Assembly: GCA_949547975.1 (NCBI GenBank)
Contig: CATITW010000402.1
Span: 1-23,730 of the forward strand
DNA length: 23,730 bases
Direction of reading: 5' to 3'
Source: Cryomorphaceae bacterium
GTDB taxonomy: Bacteria; Bacteroidota; Bacteroidia; Flavobacteriales; Schleiferiaceae
Shown here: piece after piece, positions 16,890 through 23,730 of the stretch
Layout: each line of letters starts with the position of its first letter
Numbering within the stretch: position 1 is the stretch's first letter
Translations under genes and position numbers: made by a program
The notes under the pieces: generated by a model
Databases searched by the model: none
What the model was told of the DNA's origin: nothing
What the model saw: the letters and a program-made list of their open reading frames with translations, nothing else

Positions 16890-17726
16890 ATGAAAAAAGT
16901 ATTCCCACTCCTTTTCTCTATCGCGCTACTCTCCTTGTTTTCGGTAAGCTGTGATGTCATCGAAGATCCTTTCAAAGGAGGAACCGTGGACACGAATACG
17001 ACCACACAACAACAACGCAATGTCCTTATCGAGGATTTCACGGGACACCGTTGTAAGAATTGTCCCAAGGCCTCTAAGAAGATTGAAGAGTTGGAAGCTG
17101 CTTTTGGAGATCGTATTATCGGTTTAGCCATTCATGCTGGTCCAGGAAACTTCACAAATACAACAGCTGATTATCCTACAGATTTCACAACGGCGGAAGG
17201 AAAGCAGATTCAAAATTTCTTTGGGACCAATTTCTTACCTGTCGGCATGGTCAATAGAGAGAATTGGACCGCATCTGGAAACGCGCATTGGTCGGTGTAT
17301 GATAATTGGCCGACGCTGAGTGCAGAAGCTATGGACAGCACCCTTCGTGTTGCCTTGAACGTCGAAGCACGTTTAGAAGGTTCAACGCTTACTGTTACTA
17401 CCGAAGCACTTCCGCAAATGCAGCTCTTGCATGATTTGAGTTATGTGGTTCTTGTCAAAGAAAGTGGTATCGTAAGTCCCCAATTACTTCCTGACGACAC
17501 GCGCGATCCGGATTATGTCCACATGAATGTGCTCAGAGCCTTTGTCACAGATCATTGGGGTGAAACTTTAGGAACTAGTCCAATGGTAGCTGGCGATGTC
17601 TTAAACGACAGCAAAACGATGAGTTGGAATTCGGATTGGGTCAAAGACAGCAGCGCCGTTGTTGTTTATGCCTTCCATCCGGACAACTACCGCATTTTGC
17701 AAGTAGTCGAGGTCAGTGTTGATTAA
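16890..17726 (+). CDS. Omp28-type outer membrane lipoprotein
   Basis: A 278-residue probable lipoprotein. The signal region ends in LLSLFSVSC, placing the lipidated cysteine at residue 21, followed by acidic residues (DVIED), which is at least compatible with surface export in Bacteroidota. The start of the mature domain, NVLIEDFTGHRCKNCPKASKKI, is the Omp28-type signature. It resembles a thioredoxin active site with Cys55 and Cys58, and FGTNFLPVGMVNR may be the matching cis-proline loop (Leu-Pro). The C-terminal half is an Ig-like beta domain ending in YRILQVVEVSVD. It is the last gene of the tlpA-barrel-Omp28 operon, four bases after the barrel gene. Its end overlaps the convergent queG by four bases. 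The molecular function is not established. Confidence 0.85.
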   Translation: MKKVFPLLFSIALLSLFSVSCDVIEDPFKGGTVDTNTTTQQQRNVLIEDFTGHRCKNCPKASKKIEELEAAFGDRIIGLAIHAGPGNFTNTTADYPTDFTTAEGKQIQNFFGTNFLPVGMVNRENWTASGNAHWSVYDNWPTLSAEAMDSTLRVALNVEARLEGSTLTVTTEALPQMQLLHDLSYVVLVKESGIVSPQLLPDDTRDPDYVHMNVLRAFVTDHWGETLGTSPMVAGDVLNDSKTMSWNSDWVKDSSAVVVYAFHPDNYRILQVVEVSVD

Positions 17727-18652
17727 TCCTTTGCCTGTTTCGCAAACGACAAGTTTCTCTTGAACCCTTCAAAACCCGTTCGGCGAATAGGGCTTCCTTT
17801 GGTGATCTCATCCCAAAGCACGTGGGTTACTTCTTCCCATTCCTCCCAGCTCTTGCCTATATACTCTCTTGGGGCAAAATCCGCAGTGTTGCTGGGCGAA
17901 GAAAATCGGTTCCAAGGACAAACATCCTGACAGGTATCACATCCGTATACCCAGCTGTCCATTTTATCTTGATATTCCAGAGGCAACTCTTTCTTGTACT
18001 CTATGGTCAAATAACTGATGCATTTGTTACTATCAATGACCGTCGGAGCTACGATTGCTTGTGTAGGGCAAGCATCTATGCACGCCGTACAGCTGCCGCA
18101 ATGATCCGTAGTAGGCCCGTCTGCCTCCAGGTCAAGGTCAACAATCAAGGCACCGATAAAGAAAAAACTCCCGCTGCCCTTAGTAAGCAATAAACTGTGC
18201 TTACCGATCCAGCCCAAACCACTTTTACGCGCCCAAGCCCGATCCATAACCGGTGCACTATCCACAAAACCCCTGCCTTCGATCTGACCGATCTGTTCTT
18301 GTAATGCACCCAACATGCGCTTGAGCTTTCCACGAATGACTTTGTGATAATCGCGTCCGTAGGCATATTTTGAAACTCGAGGACCTTCCTCCGCAGCGAA
18401 TTCTTCCTCTGGAAAATAATTCAAGGTTACACTAATGACCGACTTGGCGCCGGGCACCAATTTTCGTGGATCCAGTCGCATGTCAAAGTGCTCCTCCATC
18501 CAACTCATCTCCCCGTGGTAGCCCTTTTCCAGCCAACGTTCCAATCCTGTTGCTTCCTCCTCTAGAAAACCTGCTTTAGAAACGCCGCAAGAATCGAAAC
18601 CTTCCTCTTTGGCCAATTTCTTGACCAGTCTGCTCGCTTCAGATGGACTCAT
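17723..18652 (-). CDS. queG: Epoxyqueuosine reductase
   Basis: A 309-residue cytoplasmic enzyme that uses cobalamin and two [4Fe-4S] clusters to reduce epoxyqueuosine to queuosine in tRNA, the last step of the pathway. Near the middle are FVDSAPVMDRAWA (Asp131 is the conserved acid) and SGLGWIGKHSLLL. The ferredoxin-like cluster motif is CGSCTACIDACP (Cys185, 188, 191, 195). The second cluster has CDTCQDVCPWN (Cys238, 241, 245), and CISYLTIEYK is also characteristic. The length fits the short form without the C-terminal HEAT-repeat domain seen in some species. It starts two bases after the ruvB stop (TAG), so the genes are coupled. No other queuosine gene is present. Confidence 0.95.
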   Translation of the reverse strand: MSPSEASRLVKKLAKEEGFDSCGVSKAGFLEEEATGLERWLEKGYHGEMSWMEEHFDMRLDPRKLVPGAKSVISVTLNYFPEEEFAAEEGPRVSKYAYGRDYHKVIRGKLKRMLGALQEQIGQIEGRGFVDSAPVMDRAWARKSGLGWIGKHSLLLTKGSGSFFFIGALIVDLDLEADGPTTDHCGSCTACIDACPTQAIVAPTVIDSNKCISYLTIEYKKELPLEYQDKMDSWVYGCDTCQDVCPWNRFSSPSNTADFAPREYIGKSWEEWEEVTHVLWDEITKGSPIRRTGFEGFKRNLSFAKQAKD

Positions 18653-18654
18653 GC

Positions 18655-19683
18655 CTAAAATAACGTGCCTGAGGCGCCCTTATTCAACGCATTCTTACCC
18701 AAGTGGGTATAAGCCTTCTCAGTAACCATTCGACCCCTTGGGGTACGTAACATGAAGCCTTCTTTTATGAGGTACGGTTCGTACACTTCCTCTATGGTTT
18801 CTGCCTGTTCCCCTATTGCGGTAGATAAGGTATTAAGCCCAACAGGTCCGCCGGCAAAATTGTCAATCAACACCGACAAAATCTTATTGTCCATCTCGTC
18901 CAAACCCTTTGCATCGACGTTTAAGGCATTCAATCCAAAATCTGCGATTGCCACATCGATGGTACCGTTCCCTTTGACCATAGCAAAGTCACGCACCCTA
19001 CGGAGCAAAGCATTTGCAATACGCGGGGTTCCTCGCGAACGACTTGCAATACGAATACATGCTTCATAGTCTGCCTCCACCTCTAAGATTTCAGCGCTAC
19101 GTTCAACGATCGTGCTCAATAGCTCTACATCGTAGTATTCTAGACGAGCGTTGATTCCAAAACGTGCCCTTAACGGAGCCGTCAACAACCCTGAACGCGT
19201 GGTTGCTCCGATGAGTGTAAAGGGATGCAAGGCGATCTGTACGCTACGGGCGCTTGGACCGGAATCGATCATGATGTCGATCTTAAAATCCTCCATAGCA
19301 CTGTAGAGGTATTCTTCAATGACGGGAGATAAACGATGGATCTCATCGATGAATAAGACATCATTTTCTTGCAAACCGGTAAGCAGACCGGCAAGATCAG
19401 AAGGCTTGTCGAGAACCGGACCTGAGGTCACTTTGATACCTACATTGAGTTCATTCGCAATGATGTGGCTCAATGTCGTTTTACCCAGTCCAGGAGGCCC
19501 ATGCAACAACACATGATCCATAGCTTCGTCCCGCATTTTTGCGGCCTCCACAAATATTTTAAGATTCTCCAATACTGCCGCCTGCCCTGAGAAATCATCA
19601 AAGCTTAAGGGACGCAACTTGCGTTCTACCTCGCGGTCCGTGTTAGAGAACTGGTCACCTGTAGGATCTAAATGTTCGTTCAT
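18655..19683 (-). CDS. ruvB: Holliday junction branch migration helicase RuvB
   Basis: A 342-residue AAA+ ATPase, the hexameric motor of RuvAB branch migration in recombinational repair. Walker A is GPPGLGKTT (62-70) and Walker B is [11 protein letters not shown] (109-118). [18 protein letters not shown] carries sensor 1 and the arginine finger region, and [18 protein letters not shown] is sensor 2. The C-terminal winged helix ends in [17 protein letters not shown]. The length is normal. It begins only about 16 bases downstream of the coxA terminator T tract, so its transcription probably depends on read-through or on a promoter overlapping the hairpin. A near-match TATTTTG, one base short of the usual -7 element, lies just before the start. 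queG follows after two bases. Confidence 0.97.
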   Translation of the reverse strand: MNEHLDPTGDQFSNTDREVERKLRPLSFDDFSGQAAVLENLKIFVEAAKMRDEAMDHVLLHGPPGLGKTTLSHIIANELNVGIKVTSGPVLDKPSDLAGLLTGLQENDVLFIDEIHRLSPVIEEYLYSAMEDFKIDIMIDSGPSARSVQIALHPFTLIGATTRSGLLTAPLRARFGINARLEYYDVELLSTIVERSAEILEVEADYEACIRIASRSRGTPRIANALLRRVRDFAMVKGNGTIDVAIADFGLNALNVDAKGLDEMDNKILSVLIDNFAGGPVGLNTLSTAIGEQAETIEEVYEPYLIKEGFMLRTPRGRMVTEKAYTHLGKNALNKGASGTLF

Positions 19684-19698
19684 AGATACAAAATACCA

Positions 19699-19731
19699 TA
19701 AAAAATCCCCTTACCTCGCGGTAAGGGGATG
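19699..19731 (-). terminator. Rho-independent terminator after coxA with a GCGA tetraloop
   Basis: A perfect 11-pair stem ATCCCCTTACC/GGTAAGGGGAT (19705-19715 with 19720-19730) closes a GNRA-type GCGA loop on the minus strand and is followed by six T residues. It closes the actF-coxB-coxA message, 26 bases past the coxA stop, and lies about 16 bases before the ruvB start. Confidence 0.93.
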
Positions 19732-19756
19732 CTATTTTTAAAAAGCTTTTAAGCTT

Positions 19757-21556
19757 CTAGTGTCCACTTTCTTCGCCTTCAGCGAGTGGTACATTCTGTG
19801 GGACGAAGTCCTCCTCAGCACCTGGCTTAGAGTAATCGTATGCCCAACGGTGAACCACAGGTACATCGCCTGGCCAGTTACCGTGAATGTGCTCTACTGG
19901 AGTAGTCCATTCAAGCGAGTTCGCTCTCCATGGATTCTGCTTCGCTTTAGGTCCTCTCCAAATGCTGTAGAAGAAGTTAAAGATGAAGATCAGCTGAGCT
20001 ATACCACCTACGATCGCGAAGTAGGTAATCAAGACGTTGATATCCGCTAGGTTATCAAACATCGGGAATGCAGTGTTGCTGTAGTAACGACGAGGTAATC
20101 CAGCCATTCCTAAGAAGTGCATTGGGAAGAATACTCCATATGCCGTGATGAACGTTAACCAGAAGTGTGCGTAACCCATAGACTTATTCATCATACGACC
20201 GTACATCTTAGGGAACCAGTGGTATACCCCAGCGAACATTCCGAAGATGGCACTAAGTCCCATTACAATGTGGAAGTGAGCTACTACGAAGTAGGTATCG
20301 TGTACATTGATATCTAACGCTGAATCACCTAAGATAACCCCAGTCAAACCACCTGTAACGAAAGTACTTACCAATCCGATAGAGAAAAGCATTGCAGGAG
20401 TGTACTGAATGTTCCCCTTCCAAAGCGTGGTGATGTAGTTAAACGCCTTTACTGCCGATGGAATAGCGATCAAGAGCGTCGTGAAGGTAAATACAGATCC
20501 AAGGAATGGATTCATACCCGTAACGAACATGTGGTGGCCCCAAACGATGAAGCTCAAGAAAGCAATCGCGAGAATAGAACCTACCATTGCGCGGTAACCA
20601 AAGATTGGCTTACGAGAATTGGTTGCAATAACCTCAGAAGAGATACCCAAAGCTGGTAGAAGGATGATGTATACCTCAGGGTGACCGAGGAACCAGAACA
20701 AGTGCTGGAACAATACAGGTGAACCTCCGCTGTAGCTTAATACCTCACCACCGATGAAAATATCACTTAAGTAAAATGACGTGCCCATCATACGGTCAAA
20801 CATCAACAGCAACGCTGCAGAAAGAAGAACCGGGAAAGACAATACACCTAAAACTGCGGTTACAAAAAACGCCCAGATCGTAAGTGGCAGTCTTGTCATA
20901 GACATCCCTTTAGTACGCATGTTCAGAACAGTAACAATGTAGTTCAATGAACCTAGTAGCGAAGAAACGATGAAGAATGTCATCGAGATCAACCATAAGG
21001 TCATACCTGCCCCTGAACCTGGCATGGCCTGTGGCAATGCAGATAAAGGTGGGTAAACGGTCCAACCCGCTGCTGCAGGTCCGCTCTCTACGAATAGAGA
21101 AGCAACCATAATTACAGAGCTCAAGAAGAAGAACCAGTACGATAGTGCGTTCATGAAACCTGACGCCATATCACGTGCACCGATCTGCAATGGAATAAGT
21201 AGGTTCGAGAAGGTTCCTGATAGACCTGCTGTAAGTACGAAGAATACCATGATGGTACCGTGAATCGTTACGAGAGCGAGGTAAATATTCGGGTCCATGA
21301 CACCGTCTGGAGCCCATTTGCCTAGGAAGAACTCCAAAATAGGGAAGCTCTGCTCAGGATAAGCTAATTCCAAACGGAACAACATAGACATCATTACACC
21401 GATGATCCCCATGATCATACCGGTAACTAAGAATTGTTTTCCGATCATCTTGTGGTCCGTAGAGAAGATGTACTTCGATACGAAAGTCTCCTTGTGGTGG
21501 TGTTCCATCAAGTGATCCTGGAAGTGATTGTTTTTGGTAGTCGTTGTAGTTGACAT
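19757..21556 (-). CDS. coxA: Cytochrome c oxidase subunit I (aa3 type)
   Basis: The 599-residue catalytic subunit of the terminal oxidase, reducing O2 to water and pumping protons. His99 (TIHGTIMVFFV) and His429 bind the low-spin heme. His292, His341 and His342 (WGHHMF) bind CuB, and His427 binds the high-spin heme (VHDTYFVVAHFHIVMG). GHPEVY carries Glu294 for the D channel and Tyr296, cross-linked to His292 in the family, marking an A1-type oxidase. LIPLQIGARDMAS is the D-channel entrance loop. About 12 membrane helices are apparent. The His-rich N-terminus (MEHHHKETF) is usual in Bacteroidota. It starts 22 bases after coxB and is followed by a strong terminator. The gene order with actF fits the known alternative complex III-aa3 supercomplex. 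Confidence 0.97.
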   Translation of the reverse strand: MSTTTTTKNNHFQDHLMEHHHKETFVSKYIFSTDHKMIGKQFLVTGMIMGIIGVMMSMLFRLELAYPEQSFPILEFFLGKWAPDGVMDPNIYLALVTIHGTIMVFFVLTAGLSGTFSNLLIPLQIGARDMASGFMNALSYWFFFLSSVIMVASLFVESGPAAAGWTVYPPLSALPQAMPGSGAGMTLWLISMTFFIVSSLLGSLNYIVTVLNMRTKGMSMTRLPLTIWAFFVTAVLGVLSFPVLLSAALLLMFDRMMGTSFYLSDIFIGGEVLSYSGGSPVLFQHLFWFLGHPEVYIILLPALGISSEVIATNSRKPIFGYRAMVGSILAIAFLSFIVWGHHMFVTGMNPFLGSVFTFTTLLIAIPSAVKAFNYITTLWKGNIQYTPAMLFSIGLVSTFVTGGLTGVILGDSALDINVHDTYFVVAHFHIVMGLSAIFGMFAGVYHWFPKMYGRMMNKSMGYAHFWLTFITAYGVFFPMHFLGMAGLPRRYYSNTAFPMFDNLADINVLITYFAIVGGIAQLIFIFNFFYSIWRGPKAKQNPWRANSLEWTTPVEHIHGNWPGDVPVVHRWAYDYSKPGAEEDFVPQNVPLAEGEESGH

Positions 21557-21578
21557 AGGTAGTAGTTATTACGTCTTA

Positions 21579-22604
21579 TTACAAAGTCTCTGCGACTGTC
21601 TTTTGTTCTTTTAGCCAAGCGTTGAATTCGTCCTCGGTTTCAACGATGATTTCCAATTGCATGTTGTAGTGCGCAGCACCACAAATCTTGTTACAAAGCA
21701 ATACATAGTTGAATTCCCATACGTCTTCACCTTTGGCTTTACGAATTGCATTTACTTCTTCAACATGACTTTTTACATCTTTGTTCTGACGAATTTCGGC
21801 AGTAGTGATGCTTGGTGTGAATTGGAAGTTTGTAATCGCCCCAGGCACACAGTTCATCTGTGCACGGAAGTGCGGAAAGTATGCAGAGTGGATCACGTCT
21901 TGCGAACGGAATTGGAATTTAATAGGCTTGCCTACAGGGAGGTGCAGTACTTTAGTGACTACATCGTCCATAGAAGCTGGATCTGCTGGATCTACCCCTA
22001 CGATGTTTGCACCACCAATTTCGTGTACCGTTGCATAACCCAAAGTGTTATCACCGCCACTGTAACGTGCTGTCCAGTTGAACTGCTGCGCGTAAAGCTC
22101 AACGATAATTGGCTCTTCTTCATTCTCTGGCATCATCAAGGTGCTCCATACATTCAGACCCCAAATGATCAATACCGCCAAGGCCACCGCCGGAACCATA
22201 GTCCAGAACAGCTCTAGCTTATTGTTGTGCTCATAGTATACTGCCTTCGTTCCTTTCTTTCCTCTGTATTTAAACGCGAAGTAGAACAGAATAGGCTGTA
22301 CGATAAAGAATACGATGTTGATGATCAACATACTCAAATTCCAAAGGCTATCGATCTCTGCACCGTGTTCTGAAGCTGGAGTTGGCAACAAGTGCTTGCC
22401 CCATGCAACGTACATTACGATAACACTAATGATAAATCCGAAACCTACTAGAAGCATCAACGTACCCTGGGTATCGTTGTCTTTTTCTGTGACTTCATTG
22501 TCCTTGCCTTTCTGAATCTCAGATGAGATTTCAGAAATTCTCATGACTTGAACTACAGTCAAGACAACAAGAACGACTAATACGATGATTGAAATTGCAC
22601 TCAT
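21579..22604 (-). CDS. coxB: Cytochrome c oxidase subunit II
   Basis: A 341-residue subunit that takes electrons from cytochrome c through the binuclear CuA centre and passes them to heme a. The CuA ligands are visible: His239 (DVIHSAYFPHF), then CNKICGAAHYNMQ with Cys304, Cys308, His312 and Met315. Three hydrophobic segments (about 3-20, 49-68, 88-112) precede a fourth at 133-153, so there is an extra N-terminal helix relative to the classic two-helix form; I believe this is common in Bacteroidota. LYAQQFNWTARYSGGDN is the aromatic segment next to CuA. In the C-x-E-x-C motif the glutamate is replaced by Lys306. The gene lies 22 bases before coxA and 22 after actF, in one operon. Confidence 0.95.
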   Translation of the reverse strand: MSAISIIVLVVLVVLTVVQVMRISEISSEIQKGKDNEVTEKDNDTQGTLMLLVGFGFIISVIVMYVAWGKHLLPTPASEHGAEIDSLWNLSMLIINIVFFIVQPILFYFAFKYRGKKGTKAVYYEHNNKLELFWTMVPAVALAVLIIWGLNVWSTLMMPENEEEPIIVELYAQQFNWTARYSGGDNTLGYATVHEIGGANIVGVDPADPASMDDVVTKVLHLPVGKPIKFQFRSQDVIHSAYFPHFRAQMNCVPGAITNFQFTPSITTAEIRQNKDVKSHVEEVNAIRKAKGEDVWEFNYVLLCNKICGAAHYNMQLEIIVETEDEFNAWLKEQKTVAETL

Positions 22605-22626
22605 TATAGATCGTCTATTTACTTGT

Positions 22627-23730
22627 TTATTGTTGGAAGTACTTTGACTCCGTAATCATTGGGTGGTTCTTGTGTAGTAGGGGCGCGGCAGCAAGCTGAC
22701 GTAGCACTACGAAAATGAACAACCCTGCGAAGAATAGAATCGCACCGATTTCTAGTAAACCGAAGCCGAAGTGGTCACCTACCGTGCCCGGCATAATCAT
22801 TACATAATGATCCATGTAGTGTCCTACTAAGACAAACACAGCCGCCATCACTAAAGTTCCAGGAACACGCTTCGCAGGACGGCTTAAAACAGCCAGCACT
22901 GGGAAAACGAAATTCAAAGCTAACATGATGAAGAACGGAACCTTGTATTGGTCAAAACGCTGCATGAAGTATGTTACCTCCTCTGGAATGTTTGCATACC
23001 AGATAAGAACGAACTGAGAGAACCACAGGTACGTCCAGAATACAGAAAATGCAAACATGAACTTTCCAAGATCGTGCAGGTGGTTTTCATTCACCCATTC
23101 CAACAATCCTTTTCCTTTCAAGTACAACGTGATTAAGATCAAAGCCGCAAAAGAGCTTACGAACATCCCAGCGAACGTGTACCAACCAAATAAGGTAGAG
23201 AACCAGTGCGCGTCGATCGACATAACCATATCCCAAGCAGATGTTGAAGACGTCACCGCATAGAACACGGTAAATGCCGCAGCAACACCTCTGTTTTTCT
23301 TCCACATTGCAACACCATCACCAGAATCTGACAACAGTGAATTTTTACGAAGAATTCTTGCGGCCCATACCCATCCAACGATGTAAACTACCATTCGGAT
23401 GCTAAAGAATGTTGGGTTCAACCAACCGCGTTTTCCAGCGATGATCGCATCATAATTTTCATGCCCTTCAATGTTGATACCATCAGCCATCCAGTGGAAC
23501 ATGTGATGAACGTGTCCAAAACCTAAAATAGTGATCAAGAAAATGACAAGAAGAGGTATGATGATGGCAAATGACTGTGCTTCCATCAAACGAAGTAAAC
23601 CAGCAGACCAACCCGCTTGTGCAACGTATTGAATCCCCATAAAGAAAAGCTGTCCTAAACCTAGACCTAAGAAGAAGATAGCTGCTACATACAATGCCGA
23701 CCAAGGACGGTTTGCAATCTGGTGTGCTGC
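22627..23730 (-). CDS. actF: Alternative complex III subunit ActF (quinol:cytochrome c oxidoreductase), partial
   Basis: An NrfD/PsrC-like membrane subunit of alternative complex III, which oxidises menaquinol and reduces cytochrome c. The frame is open to the right edge, with AAHQIANRPWSAL upstream of YVAAIFFLGLGLGQ. The real start is therefore beyond the window; a TTG at 23694 is not the start. About nine hydrophobic segments are visible. Typical ActF motifs are QYVAQAGWSAGLLRLMEA, HVHHMFHWMADG, SSTSAWDMVMSIDAHWFSTLFGW and FWTYLWFSQFVLIWYANIPEE. The C-terminus ends MITESKYFQQ. It comes directly before coxB and coxA. ACIII and aa3 oxidase are known to form a supercomplex in Flavobacterium, and this order supports the same here. 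The other act genes presumably lie upstream. Confidence 0.92.
   Translation of the reverse strand, partial: AAHQIANRPWSALYVAAIFFLGLGLGQLFFMGIQYVAQAGWSAGLLRLMEAQSFAIIIPLLVIFLITILGFGHVHHMFHWMADGINIEGHENYDAIIAGKRGWLNPTFFSIRMVVYIVGWVWAARILRKNSLLSDSGDGVAMWKKNRGVAAAFTVFYAVTSSTSAWDMVMSIDAHWFSTLFGWYTFAGMFVSSFAALILITLYLKGKGLLEWVNENHLHDLGKFMFAFSVFWTYLWFSQFVLIWYANIPEEVTYFMQRFDQYKVPFFIMLALNFVFPVLAVLSRPAKRVPGTLVMAAVFVLVGHYMDHYVMIMPGTVGDHFGFGLLEIGAILFFAGLFIFVVLRQLAAAPLLHKNHPMITESKYFQQ

Noticed and set aside
19741..19756. AAGCTTTTAAGCTT-type palindrome just after the coxA stop
   Set aside because: Short and AT-rich; it may add to the 3' end structure but nothing supports a binding site or separate terminator.
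21479..21520. His-rich N-terminus of CoxA as a novel metal-binding site
   Set aside because: A His-rich stretch before KETF is, as far as I recall, normal in Bacteroidota CoxA.
23692..23694. TTG start codon for actF
   Set aside because: The frame is open to the window edge with family-like sequence (NRPWSAL) upstream, so the gene is truncated by the window.

Overview
The window looks like chromosome from a member of the Bacteroidota, most probably order Flavobacteriales. The evidence is an intact sprA (type IX secretion/gliding translocon), two secreted proteins with type IX sorting domains, a DUF6029-like barrel and an Omp28-type lipoprotein, and an alternative complex III subunit (ActF) next to coxB-coxA. 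The start codons sit behind AT-rich leaders without clear Shine-Dalgarno motifs, as is usual in this phylum. I saw no tRNA, rRNA, CRISPR array, insertion sequence or phage gene. Genes are tightly packed; the longest gap is 112 bp.

Layout. (1) 1-985, minus: the start of a cytochrome oxidase subunit III gene (cut by the window edge) and cyoE, which makes heme O. (2) 1032-11835, minus: a housekeeping and envelope run, in transcription order ruvA, sprA, gcvH, a VanZ-like gene, a secreted TonB-C-like gene, tonB, (terminator), cysQ. Spacing is very tight; the ruvA stop directly abuts the sprA start. (3) 11941-12627, minus, and 12740-14617, plus: two divergent genes for T9SS-exported proteins sharing a 112 bp promoter region. 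(4) 14685-17726, plus: a compact three-gene operon, tlpA-like thioredoxin, DUF6029-like outer membrane barrel, Omp28-type lipoprotein. (5) 17723-19683, minus: ruvB-queG, whose end overlaps the Omp28 gene end by four bases. (6) 19757-23730, minus: actF (partial), coxB, coxA, closed by a strong terminator.

How the genes work together. The right end encodes part of the alternative complex III / aa3 oxidase respiratory supercomplex; the left end supplies subunit III and the heme O synthase needed for heme A. SprA is the outer membrane channel through which proteins such as the two sorting-domain proteins leave the cell. The most interesting region is 12740-17726. It encodes three proteins with CxxC motifs in a thioredoxin-like setting (one T9SS-exported, one TlpA-like, one lipoprotein), plus a barrel with a C-terminal cysteine pair. 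I suggest this may be a cell-surface thiol-disulfide system; this is inference.

Two intrinsic terminators with very stable tetraloops (cUUCGg and GCGA) end only about 15-17 nt before the next gene in the same direction (tlpA and ruvB). That leaves no room for a separate promoter and suggests expression by partial read-through.
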